DNA from: Leucobacter komagatae
GTDB lineage: Bacteria > Actinomycetota > Actinomycetes > Actinomycetales > Microbacteriaceae
Assembly (NCBI RefSeq): GCF_000834055.1
Contig: NZ_JXSQ01000029.1
Span: forward strand, 1 to 34,316
Reading direction: 5' to 3'
DNA length: 34,316 bases
This document shows positions 17,129-24,921 of this stretch, piece after piece. Within the stretch, counting starts at the first letter, position 1. Each line of letters begins with the position of its first letter. Position numbers and translations under genes: made by a program. Below the pieces are notes generated by a model. The model saw only the letters and a list, made by a program, of their open reading frames with translations, was not told where the DNA came from and made no database searches.

Positions 17129-18590
17129 GCGGCCGGCGCGGGGTGGGAATCGACGCCGAGGTCGCAAAAGAGGCGACCTATGGGTCGCTCCCGCTGCTGA
17201 AGCACGAGCGCACGTGGAGCGGTGGCGACTTCAGCTGGGTCACGCTCAGCCTCGCGATCGCGACGTGGGCGTTCCTCACGGGCGGCTCGACGGTGCTGCT
17301 TGTTGGGTTCACTGACGGAATTGCTGCGATGCTCATCGGCAACAGCATCGGGCTTGCGATCATGGTGCTCGGCAGTGTGCTGTTCAGCCAGCGGCTCGGG
17401 ATCGAGCAGTACAAGGTCCTCAAGTCGGTGTTTGGCGTCATCGGTGTCGGCATCGTCGTGTTCATTGTTGTGCTGCTCACCGAGATGGGGTGGACGTCGC
17501 TGCTGGGCGTGATGTTTGGCAGGGCTTTCACGGAGATCTCGAACCAGCTCGCTTCGGCACGGAGTTTGTTCAGTTCGGCCCGGTCGTCACGGTATTCGCG
17601 CTGCTCGCGATCTTCGTAGGCTGGATCATCCTGTCGCGTGGCCCGGTGACAATCAGCAAGCTCAACCGATTTGTTGCCCCCGGGCTGCTCGTGGTTGTCG
17701 TGCTCATGATGGTGTTGCTGATGACGCACTACAGCTGGTCCGATCTGCTCGCCGCAGAACCCATTGCCCCGTTCGCAGACGAACAGCTGAACTTCATGAT
17801 GGCGGTCGAGTTTAACCTCGGCGCTGGACTGTCGTGGTGGCCGGTGATGGGCACGCTCGCGCGGCTCACGCGAGGCCCTCGCGCAGCTGCGTGGCCGGCA
17901 TATGCGGGAATCCTCGTTGGCACAGTCGTCGCCCAGCTCGTCGGGATGGCCGCGGGACTGCTCTTTGGCCAGGCGGATCCCACCGCGTGGATGGTGCCGC
18001 TTGGCGGGCCAGTGCTTGGCGTGCTCACGCTGCTGTTCGTGGGGTTCGCAAACATCACCAGTATGGCTTCGATCGCCTACTCGACCGTCCTCGCCGTGAA
18101 GCAATCGAGCGGCAAAGTGTTGTCGCGTGTGCGGTGGCCAGTGCTCGCTGGCGGGTTCCTGTTGCTGCCAGCTGTGCTGAGTTTCTTTCCCGCGTTCATG
18201 TATGAGCAGTTCATGACCTTTGTCGTAATCAGCGGCGCGTTCATCGCAGCGATTTGTGGGGTGATCATTGCTGACTACTTCCTCGTCAGGCGGCAGGTCG
18301 TCCCGCTGCGTGCGCTGTACGCGAGCGGCAAGCGTGACCCGTTGCGGTTCACCGGCGGGATCAATATCGCCGCGATCGCCGCGGTAGTGCTTGCATCCGG
18401 TTTCTACCTCTGGGTTTACAACCCGATCACGCTTGAGACGCAGCCCATGTTCCGGTTTGCGACGGCAACGGTGCCCGCCGTCGCCATCGCCATGGTGAGC
18501 TATCTTGCGCTGAACTTCCTGCTGTATGTGCGCCGCGGCCGCGGTGCGTACGGTGGTCAAGACACTTTCGCGGCCGCCGGAAGGAAGTAG
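17125..18590 (+). pseudogene. NCS1 family transporter, frameshifted
   Basis: Two overlapping frames encode one NCS1 (nucleobase/cation symporter-1, cytosine permease-like) transporter. The first runs from the GTG at 17125 in frame 1 (GVGIDAEVAKEATYGSLPLLKHERTWSGG-type start) to a stop at 17617-17619. The second continues in the frame one base back (FGTEFVQFGPVVTVFALLAIFVGW) to 18590. The total of 1466 nt is one short of a whole number of codons, consistent with a single lost base near 17545-17560, where NQLA joins FGTEF. Restored, it would be about 488 residues with 12 membrane segments, normal for the family. No slippery heptamer is visible, so programmed frameshifting is unlikely. It is either a real recent mutation or a base-calling error. 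Coupled to the small gene upstream. Confidence 0.8.
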
Positions 18591-18592
18591 CC

Positions 18593-19714
18593 ATGACACA
18601 GTCGATAGAGGTTCACGCAGCGGTCTACCGCGGTGACAACGGTGACCGGCTCACCGTCGAGCCGCTGCTGCTGGCTGCGCCGGAACATGGCGAGGTGCGG
18701 ATCGCGGTGCGGGCGGCGGGCGTCTGCGGATCAGACCGGCACGTCATTGACGGTGAATGGAACGTACCCTTGCCCGCGGTGATGGGGCACGAGGCTGCTG
18801 GCGTGGTCGAAGCGATCGGGGCCGGCGTGCGGGAGCTCGCAGTCGGCGACCACGTGATCGTGGCGTGGCACCAGGCATGCCAGCGCTGCGCGGAGTGCAC
18901 TGGCGGGAAGCCCTGGGCGTGCATGCGGGTGAAGTCAAATGATTCGCAGCTGCCAGACGGGACGACTCGCTGGCAGACGCTCGACGGGGATGCGGCGTGG
19001 CCCTACCTCGCCGTTGGGGCAATGAGCGACCACATTGTCGTCCCGGATTTCGCGGCGATCAAGGTTGACGAACGGGTGCCGTTCGATGTCGCGAGCCTCA
19101 TCGGCTGCTCCGTCGGAACGGGGTATGGCGCGGTGGTGAACAATGCCAAGGTCGTTGCGGGGGAGTCCGCGGTGGTCGTTGGTGCTGGCGGAGTCGGGCT
19201 GTCGATCATCTCAGCGCTTCGGCTCGCGGGGGCGAACCCGATTACTGCCGTCGATGTCACCGAAGAGAAGCTCGAAGAGGCGCGGCGCGTTGGCGCGACG
19301 CACGGGCTGCTCGGAGGGGCTGAGCTTGCCGAGTCAGTCGCGGCGCTCACCGCAGGCGGCGCTGACGTCGCCTTTGAGGCAATCGGGCGGATCGGCACAA
19401 TGGAGCAGTTGCCTGGCCTGCTCCGGCCCGGTGGTCGCGCCGTATTCGTCGGGTTGCCACCTGAGGGGCTCGAGCTGCGGCTCGATGCCCTGCAACTCGC
19501 CTACGATGGCAAGACGATCATCGGATCAAACTACGGCGGCCTTGTCCCCGCAAGGGACTTCCCGAGGGTTGCCGCGGCCTACCTCTCGGGGGAATTGCCG
19601 CTCGACGATCTCATCAGTTCTCGTGTCGCGCTCGAACAGGTCAACGACGCGTTTGATGCAATGCGCCGCGGCGAGCGGACGAGGAGCGTCATCGTGTTTG
19701 AGGGAGCCGAATAG
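18593..19714 (+). CDS. zinc-binding alcohol dehydrogenase family protein
   Basis: Medium-chain Zn-dependent dehydrogenase, 373 residues. Catalytic Zn ligands are C45 (GVCGSDRH) and H66-E67 (MGHEAAG). Structural Zn cysteines are C96, C99, C102 and C110 (CQRCAECTGGKPWAC). The Rossmann motif reads VVVGAGGVGLS. The DGTTRWQTLDGDAAWPYL insertion recalls the class III-like/aryl-alcohol branch. The gene starts 2 nt after the NCS1 stop with GGAAGGAAG as ribosome site, so it is the last gene of the small-protein/NCS1/ADH operon. It probably oxidises the alcohol form of the imported compound or a product of it. Convergent with the XRE-cupin regulator gene. Confidence 0.88.
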   Translation: MTQSIEVHAAVYRGDNGDRLTVEPLLLAAPEHGEVRIAVRAAGVCGSDRHVIDGEWNVPLPAVMGHEAAGVVEAIGAGVRELAVGDHVIVAWHQACQRCAECTGGKPWACMRVKSNDSQLPDGTTRWQTLDGDAAWPYLAVGAMSDHIVVPDFAAIKVDERVPFDVASLIGCSVGTGYGAVVNNAKVVAGESAVVVGAGGVGLSIISALRLAGANPITAVDVTEEKLEEARRVGATHGLLGGAELAESVAALTAGGADVAFEAIGRIGTMEQLPGLLRPGGRAVFVGLPPEGLELRLDALQLAYDGKTIIGSNYGGLVPARDFPRVAAAYLSGELPLDDLISSRVALEQVNDAFDAMRRGERTRSVIVFEGAE

Positions 19715-19754
19715 GCGAGGAGTTTGCCGCGTGGGTGGCTCGAGCCAGTTGCCC

Positions 19755-19782
19755 GCGCGTCCGCTCCCGCGCGTCCGCTCCC
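19755..19782. repeat. tandem 14-bp repeat, two copies
   Basis: GCGCGTCCGCTCCC occurs twice head to tail at 19755-19768 and 19769-19782, just beyond the stop codon of the XRE-cupin gene (19788-19790 on the minus strand). Probably a slippage duplication in a convergent intergenic region. Confidence 0.8.
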
Positions 19783-19787
19783 GCGGG

Positions 19788-20369
19788 TTAGCGCGACCCG
19801 CTCCACGCGGCTGGCACGAGGATCCACACGATCTCGGCGCCCGCGTCGCCCGCCCGCCAGGTGTGCGGGGTGCGGCCGGGGAACGTGAGTGTGTCGCCAG
19901 CGGCGAGCGTGGTGGTGCGATCGGAGAACCGCACGTCGACCTCGCCAGCAACCACGTGGAGCGATTCGACGTCGCAGCTGACGGTGTAGAGCTCGTCGCC
20001 GCCCGAGCCGTTCGGCTCGACGCTCGACCGGAGCACCTGCACACGCTCCTCGGCCCGCGGGGTGACGAGCCTCTCGTCTGCGCCGATGCCGCCCATGTTG
20101 ATGCGGGGCGCGTCCGCGAGGGTGACGAGCTGCACGTCCGGCTCCTCGAACAGTGAACCGATGGGCAGCGAGAGCGCCTGGCAGAGCTGCACGAGGGTCG
20201 GCACGCTTGGGAGTGTGTCGTCGCGTTCGATGCGGCTGATGAAGCCCTTGGTGAGATCGGTCGCGGCAGCGAGCTGCTCGAGCGTGAGGCCCTGGGCCTG
20301 CCGAGAGCTGCGAAGCTTCGCGCCGATCTGCACCTGTGTTTCGGCCGAGGTCGGGTGGATGGGTCGCAC
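19788..20369 (-). CDS. XRE family regulator with C-terminal cupin domain
   Basis: A 193-residue regulator. An N-terminal XRE/Cro-type HTH spans about 14-68 (LRSSRQAQGLTLEQLAAAT, TKGFISRIERDDTLPSVPTL). A cupin_2 domain occupies about 110-190 (GEVDVRFSDRTTTLAAGDTLTFPGRTPHTW). This architecture is typical of PuuR/SutR-like regulators of polyamine and amino-acid catabolism, with the cupin as the likely sensor. The start is GTG with AAAGGGG upstream. It is divergent from the agmatinase-family gene, whose promoter carries a candidate operator at 20447-20474, so local repression of that gene is the likely job. Confidence 0.9.
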   Translation of the reverse strand: MRPIHPTSAETQVQIGAKLRSSRQAQGLTLEQLAAATDLTKGFISRIERDDTLPSVPTLVQLCQALSLPIGSLFEEPDVQLVTLADAPRINMGGIGADERLVTPRAEERVQVLRSSVEPNGSGGDELYTVSCDVESLHVVAGEVDVRFSDRTTTLAAGDTLTFPGRTPHTWRAGDAGAEIVWILVPAAWSGSR

Positions 20370-20404
20370 GGGTGGCCCCTTTCGGCTGCGGGTGATCGGG
20401 CGCG

Positions 20405-20433
20405 TTGACGCTCTCGCGCTCTCAGTCTATGCT
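20405..20433 (+). promoter_or_regulatory. sigma-70-type promoter of the ureohydrolase gene
   Basis: TTGACG (20405-20410), 17-bp spacer, TATGCT (20428-20433). A near-consensus housekeeping promoter placing the transcription start near 20440, about 60 nt before the GTG start codon. Confidence 0.75.
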
Positions 20434-20446
20434 GGAGACAAGTTCA

Positions 20447-20474
20447 CTCATAGTACCCAAGTGTTTACTGTGAG
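20447..20474. promoter_or_regulatory. candidate operator downstream of the ureohydrolase promoter
   Basis: Inverted repeat CTCATAGT (20447-20454) / ACTGTGAG (20467-20474), 7 of 8 positions symmetric, 12-bp spacer. It lies just after the predicted transcription start, a typical place for a repressor to block the gene. The divergent XRE-cupin protein is the obvious candidate. Confidence 0.5.
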
Positions 20475-20498
20475 ACAACATCGAAGGAGAGAAAACCT

Positions 20499-21446
20499 GT
20501 GACCGAACACACTCCGCAGGGGCCAGTAGACGCGAGCCTCACCCCCCGCTACGCAGGGATCGCGACGTTCGCGAAGCTGCCACGCATCGAAGACGTTCCC
20601 TCGGCTGACATCGCCGTCGTTGGCGTGCCGTTCGACACCGGCGTGAGCTTCCGCCCCGGCGCCCGCTTCGGCCCCTCGCACGTGCGCGAGGCATCGCGCC
20701 TGCTGCGCCCGTACAACCCGGCACAGGACGTGTCGCCGTTCTACATCAAGCAGGTCGTCGACGCTGGCGACATCGTCGCGAACCCCTTCAGCCTCGACGA
20801 GGCAGTCGCACAGATCGAGACCGCAGCAACCGAGCTCGGCGAGAAGGTCGACAAGATCGTCACCGTCGGCGGCGACCACACGATCGCCCTCCCGCTGCTG
20901 CGCGCGATCAACAAGAAGCACGGCCCGGTCGCCGTGCTCCACTTCGATGCGCACCTCGACACGTGGGACACGTACTTCGGTGCCCCGACGACGCACGGCA
21001 CACCCTTCCGCCGCGCCTCCGAAGAGGGCCTCATCGACATGACCGCGTCGATGCACGGCGGCACCCGCGGGCCGCTCTACGGCAAGCAGGACCTCGAGGA
21101 CGACGAGATGCTCGGCTTCCAGATCGTCACGAGCGAGTTCATCGAGGAGCACGGCATCCCGGCGGCGCTCGAGAAGATCCGCACGCGTGTGGGTGACAAG
21201 CCGCTGTACATCTCGATCGATATCGATGTGCTCGACCCCGCACACGCCCCAGGCACCGGCACCCCAGAGGCCGGCGGCCTCACGAGCCGCGAGATGCTCC
21301 GCCTCATCCGCGGCCTCGCCGACCTGCACATCGTCGGCGCCGACGTCGTTGAGGTTGCACCCGCCTACGACCACGCGCAGATCACGGCGGTCGCGGCGAG
21401 CCACGTCGTGTACGAGCTCGTGAGCGCGATGGCCGCGCGCGACTAA
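20499..21446 (+). CDS. speB: agmatinase/guanidinobutyrase family ureohydrolase
   Basis: A 315-residue Mn-dependent ureohydrolase, which removes urea from a guanidino substrate. Metal ligands are H127 (GGDHT), D150, H152, D154 (DAHLDTWD) and D241, D243 (SIDIDVLDP). The HGTPFRRA segment and length fit agmatinase (SpeB), but guanidinobutyrase and guanidinopropionase share these marks, so the substrate is not settled. Start GTG with AAGGAG upstream. It has its own strong promoter and candidate operator, and a divergent XRE-cupin regulator. It is convergent with a PucR gene that is divergent from an SSS transporter/ThDP enzyme operon, which may form a guanidino-acid pathway with it. Confidence 0.88.
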   Translation: MTEHTPQGPVDASLTPRYAGIATFAKLPRIEDVPSADIAVVGVPFDTGVSFRPGARFGPSHVREASRLLRPYNPAQDVSPFYIKQVVDAGDIVANPFSLDEAVAQIETAATELGEKVDKIVTVGGDHTIALPLLRAINKKHGPVAVLHFDAHLDTWDTYFGAPTTHGTPFRRASEEGLIDMTASMHGGTRGPLYGKQDLEDDEMLGFQIVTSEFIEEHGIPAALEKIRTRVGDKPLYISIDIDVLDPAHAPGTGTPEAGGLTSREMLRLIRGLADLHIVGADVVEVAPAYDHAQITAVAASHVVYELVSAMAARD

Positions 21447-21455
21447 CGCGCGCCG

Positions 21456-23144
21456 TTAGCGATCTGATCTGGCCCCCGGCACTGCGCCGGGGGCCAGATC
21501 TGTATCGAGGGCGGTGAGCGCGAGCAGGATCCGCGCCCGCTCGAGCGGATCGTCGAGGTCGCGGCCGAGTCGCTGCTGCGCCTCGCCGACGAGCCGCCGC
21601 ACCGTGTTGCGGTGCAGGCCGAGCTCGCGTGCGCTGCGATCCCACGAGCCGTGCTGCCGCAACCAACACGTGAGCGCGGCGCGCTGCTCGGCCGCGGCCT
21701 CGGTGAGGAGCGGCGCGAGCCACTGCGCTGCCGCGACACGCGCCACCGCAGGATCGGCGGCGGCGGCAAGCGGCCACGCCGTCTCGGCAGGGGGAGCGTT
21801 CCCGTCGACGTGAGTGCCGACGTGCAGCGCCGCCCGCGCGAACTCCTCCGCCTCCTGCATCGCCGAAGGCAGCTCGAGGAACGACCGGGGCCCGCTGACC
21901 GCGAGCAACCAGCCGAGCTGCTCCGCGTGCTGAAATTCGCTCGGCGTTGGCGGGCTGCCGACGAAGGCGCGCAGCTGCTTCGCGCGGTGCTCAGCGAACG
22001 GGGTGTGCAGCAGCCGTCGCAGCCAGTTCGTGTCGGACGCAACCGTCTCGCCGACGGGCACCGGATCGCTGCCTGGTGGAAGCCGTGGGTTGCGCATCGC
22101 GATCACGGCGTGCGCGGTCTTCGTCCCCCCGCCAAATGAGTTCCCGAGCAGCCTGGCGAAGCGTTCGCGCTCAGCGCCGAGGATTTGGGATCCGTGCCGC
22201 TCCATGAGCAGCTGCATGAGGAGCTGATCCACCGCCATCGACTGCGCCGCCGGAAGCTGCAGCAGCAAGCCGACGAGATTCGCAGCGAGCTGCAGGGCGG
22301 TGAGATCGATCCGCGTGAGCCTGGGGGAACGACCGACGGCGAGCACCGCGGTTGCGTCCGCGCCGCGCCCACGCGAGCTGCGCGGGGCTGCCGCGTGCGC
22401 GGCGACCTCGTAGTCGGTGCCCTGAACGGTGATGGAAGTGAACACCGCGCCCGCGCCGCCGCGTGCGCCGCGCGGGCGGTGCAGGCGCTCATCGAAGTCG
22501 GCGAAGAGTTCGCCGAAGCGGGCGCCGGCTGGGGTGTCGCCGCCGAGGTACAACTCATCACCGATGCGCAGCGCGGCCCAGCTACCCGGTTCGGCGGCGA
22601 GACGCTCGACAAGTCGCTGTGCGGGCCGGTGCTGGAGCATCGCCTCCGTGAGGTGCCGCGCGAGCGTGTTCATGTGCTCGAGCGCGCGGGTGCGCTCGGT
22701 CTCAAGCGCACGGTTGAGGATGCTCGTGACGGCGGCGAAGTAGATCGGGGGCGGGAGCACGATGAGGGGGAAGCTCGTGGCCTGGCACGCCGCGAGGAGC
22801 GTCGGCGGAACCTCGGCGTGGACGGGCTCGAGGCCGAAGACGAGCGCGGAGACCCCCGTGGCGCGCAGCCGGTCAACGTACGCGCGGTCGTGTGCCTCGT
22901 CGCCGGAGAACGCGAGCCCCGTCACCATGAGGAGGTCGCCAGGGAGCATGTACAGCCCGGGGTCTTCGAGCTCGATCACGATGGAGGACGCGACGGGTGT
23001 GCTCCTGATTTGGGCGGCCAACCGCGGGTCTGCCGCGAGCACCTCTGGGGCGGGCGAAACGACGGCCGCCTGCAGCGACGATTCGTCGAGGAGCGTCGCG
23101 AGCGGAACCGTCGCACGGTCGAGATATTCGGGGCCGTCGTGCAT
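21456..23144 (-). CDS. PucR family transcriptional regulator (second)
   Basis: A 562-residue PucR-like regulator. The N-terminal PucR domain (about 10-140) includes IVIELEDPGLYMLPGDLLMVTG. A variable middle region is followed by the C-terminal PucR HTH at about 485-540 (LRQHGSWDRSARELGLHRNTVRRLVGEA). GAGGAGC precedes the ATG. It is divergent from the SSS symporter/ThDP enzyme/2-hydroxyacid dehydrogenase operon, with a palindromic operator between them, so it most likely regulates that operon and itself. Its last codons overlap a perfect 15-bp hairpin shared with the convergent ureohydrolase gene. It is not a close copy of the PucR at 9094. Confidence 0.88.
   Translation of the reverse strand: MHDGPEYLDRATVPLATLLDESSLQAAVVSPAPEVLAADPRLAAQIRSTPVASSIVIELEDPGLYMLPGDLLMVTGLAFSGDEAHDRAYVDRLRATGVSALVFGLEPVHAEVPPTLLAACQATSFPLIVLPPPIYFAAVTSILNRALETERTRALEHMNTLARHLTEAMLQHRPAQRLVERLAAEPGSWAALRIGDELYLGGDTPAGARFGELFADFDERLHRPRGARGGAGAVFTSITVQGTDYEVAAHAAAPRSSRGRGADATAVLAVGRSPRLTRIDLTALQLAANLVGLLLQLPAAQSMAVDQLLMQLLMERHGSQILGAERERFARLLGNSFGGGTKTAHAVIAMRNPRLPPGSDPVPVGETVASDTNWLRRLLHTPFAEHRAKQLRAFVGSPPTPSEFQHAEQLGWLLAVSGPRSFLELPSAMQEAEEFARAALHVGTHVDGNAPPAETAWPLAAAADPAVARVAAAQWLAPLLTEAAAEQRAALTCWLRQHGSWDRSARELGLHRNTVRRLVGEAQQRLGRDLDDPLERARILLALTALDTDLAPGAVPGARSDR
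21467..21501. terminator. hairpin overlapping the end of the pucR gene
   Basis: Perfect 15-bp stem (21467-21481 with 21487-21501, loop actgc) 20 nt after the ureohydrolase stop codon. It lies inside the last codons of the convergent pucR frame, so it can terminate the plus-strand transcript only. No T-run follows. Confidence 0.6.
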
Positions 23145-23166
23145 GCCTGCTCCTCTGCTCGGGATA

Positions 23167-23200
23167 TTTCATCCTATCGGGGCGCGAACATAGGATAAAA
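23167..23200. promoter_or_regulatory. palindromic candidate operator of the PucR/SSS divergent region
   Basis: TTTnATCCTAT, 12-bp spacer, ATAGGATnAAA: arms ATCCTAT (23171-23177) and ATAGGAT (23190-23196) are perfect inverted repeats with symmetric TTT/AAA flanks. It lies 23 bp upstream of the pucR start and about 110 bp upstream of the SSS start. A further inverted repeat TCGACACC / GGTGTCGA (23259-23266, 23274-23281) lies in the SSS leader. Confidence 0.6.
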
Positions 23201-23309
23201 CGCCGTCGTATTCCGCGCGAATCGTGAGTACCGTCCTAGAAGAAACACGCAGTCGGCGTCGACACCACGGATCGGTGTCGATCCACACCACCGGATCAAG
23301 GAGGACACT

Positions 23310-24815
23310 GTGGTCCTGGACTACATCATCATCGCCGCGTATCTCGCGGGCATTCTGGGCGTCGGCTACTGGGGCATGAAGCGCTCCAAGTCGAAGAGCG
23401 ACTACCTCGTCGCCGGCCGCCGCCTCGGCGGATTCATGTACTCGGGCGCGATGAGCGCGATCGTGCTCGGCGGCGCATCGACCGTCGGCGGCATCGGCCT
23501 CGGCTGGCAGTACGGCCTCTCTGGCGCCTGGCTTGTCACCTGCATCGGCCTCGGCATTCTCGTGCTCAGCGCGTTCCTCGCGAAGCGGATCGTGAAGCTC
23601 AAGGTCACGACCGTCACCGAGATGCTCGACCTGCGCTACGGCGGATCGAACGGGCTCATCTCGGGCATCGTGATGTTCCTCTACACGCTCATGCTCACCG
23701 TAACGTCGACGCTCGCGTACGCGACAATCTTCCACGTGCTGTTCGGCATCTCGAACGTGTGGGGTGTCGTCATCGGCGGCTCGATCGTCGCCGTCTACTC
23801 GATCATGGGCGGCATGTGGTCGATCACCATGACCGACGTCGTGCAGTTCGTCATTAAGACCGTCGGCATGTTCTTCATGCTGCTCCCGATCGCCCTCATG
23901 ACCGCTTCCGACGAGGCTGGCGGCTGGTCCGGCATCCGCGAGCGGCTCGGCGACTCGTTCTTCTCGCCGTGGTCCATCGGCGGCATGACGATCATCACCT
24001 ACGTCATCGTCTACACGCTCGGGCTCCTCATCGGCCAGGACATCTGGCAGCGCGTCGTCACCGCACGCACGCCCCGCGTCGCGAAGTGGGGCGGCCTCGC
24101 CTCCGGCGCATACTGCCTGCTCTACGCGCTCGCTGGCGCCCTCATCGGCATGGCCGCGCGCGTGCTGTTCCCCGAACTCGACAACCGTGACGACGCCTTC
24201 GGGCTCATGGCGCAGGAGATGCTCCCGCCAGGCGTGCGCGGCATCGTGCTCGCCGCCGCTCTCTCGGCGATGATGTCGACCGCGAGCGGCGCGCTCATCG
24301 CATCGGCTACGGTCTTCACGACCGACCTCATGCCTGCGGTGCGCCGCGTGCTCGGGATCCGCCCGAAGCAGGCGAAGATCGAAGACGGCCACGTAAGCGG
24401 CGACAGCCTCGTCTCGTACCGCGTGACGATCTTCATTCTCGCCGGTGTCACGATGTTCATCTCGACGCTCGTCAGCGACGTCGTCGCCGCCCTCACGATC
24501 GCCTACGACATCTTGGTCGGCGGCCTCCTCGTCGCGATCGTCGGCGGCCTGTTCTGGAAGCGCGGCACCCGGGCTGGTGCGCTCGCGAGCATGCTCGTCG
24601 GCACGATCACCGTGGTCATCTCGATGTTCGTCTGGGGCATCCTCGCGAACGAGCCGATCTACTTCAGCCTGCTCGCGAGCCTCGTCACCTACATCGTCGT
24701 GAGCCTCTGCACGAAGCCCGTCGCGCCCCAGGTGCTCGACGAGTGGACGCACCGCCTCAGCCTCGACGACCGCACCGCGGTGAACGACGTCGTCTACACC
24801 GACGAGCAGCGCTAG
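23310..24815 (+). CDS. sodium:solute symporter family transporter
   Basis: A 501-residue membrane protein with about 13 hydrophobic segments, as in SSS (SLC5-like) transporters that import amino acids, sugars or organic acids with Na+. Typical marks are the first helix followed by KSKSDYLVAGRRLGG, then GGASTVGGIGLGWQYGLSGAW, and LAAALSAMMSTASGALIASAT. The start is GTG with AAGGAGG 6 nt upstream. It is the first gene of an operon with a ThDP enzyme and a 2-hydroxyacid dehydrogenase, and is divergent from a PucR regulator. It probably brings in the compound the operon consumes. The substrate cannot be read from sequence; third-position GC is very high. Confidence 0.9.
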   Translation: MVLDYIIIAAYLAGILGVGYWGMKRSKSKSDYLVAGRRLGGFMYSGAMSAIVLGGASTVGGIGLGWQYGLSGAWLVTCIGLGILVLSAFLAKRIVKLKVTTVTEMLDLRYGGSNGLISGIVMFLYTLMLTVTSTLAYATIFHVLFGISNVWGVVIGGSIVAVYSIMGGMWSITMTDVVQFVIKTVGMFFMLLPIALMTASDEAGGWSGIRERLGDSFFSPWSIGGMTIITYVIVYTLGLLIGQDIWQRVVTARTPRVAKWGGLASGAYCLLYALAGALIGMAARVLFPELDNRDDAFGLMAQEMLPPGVRGIVLAAALSAMMSTASGALIASATVFTTDLMPAVRRVLGIRPKQAKIEDGHVSGDSLVSYRVTIFILAGVTMFISTLVSDVVAALTIAYDILVGGLLVAIVGGLFWKRGTRAGALASMLVGTITVVISMFVWGILANEPIYFSLLASLVTYIVVSLCTKPVAPQVLDEWTHRLSLDDRTAVNDVVYTDEQR

Positions 24816-24839
24816 TACCGGCGGGCAAGCCCCGCACAC

Positions 24840-24874
24840 ACCGGTCCCGCGGAGGGCACGCCCGCGGGACCGGT
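24840..24874 (+). terminator. intercistronic hairpin between SSS and ThDP enzyme genes
   Basis: 13-bp perfect stem (24840-24852 with 24862-24874, 9-nt loop), followed by a pyrimidine-rich tccttcccc. Probably a partial terminator or 3'-stability element that lets the transporter and enzyme be expressed at different levels. Confidence 0.6.
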
Positions 24875-24921
24875 TCCTTCCCCCTGAGTGCCTGCTCACC
24901 ACAGTTCTTATGGAGGAACCA

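Noticed and set aside
17500..17565. Programmed -1 frameshift in the NCS1 gene
   Set aside because: The direction fits, but no X_XXY_YYZ slippery heptamer or downstream stimulator is visible; a lost base is simpler.
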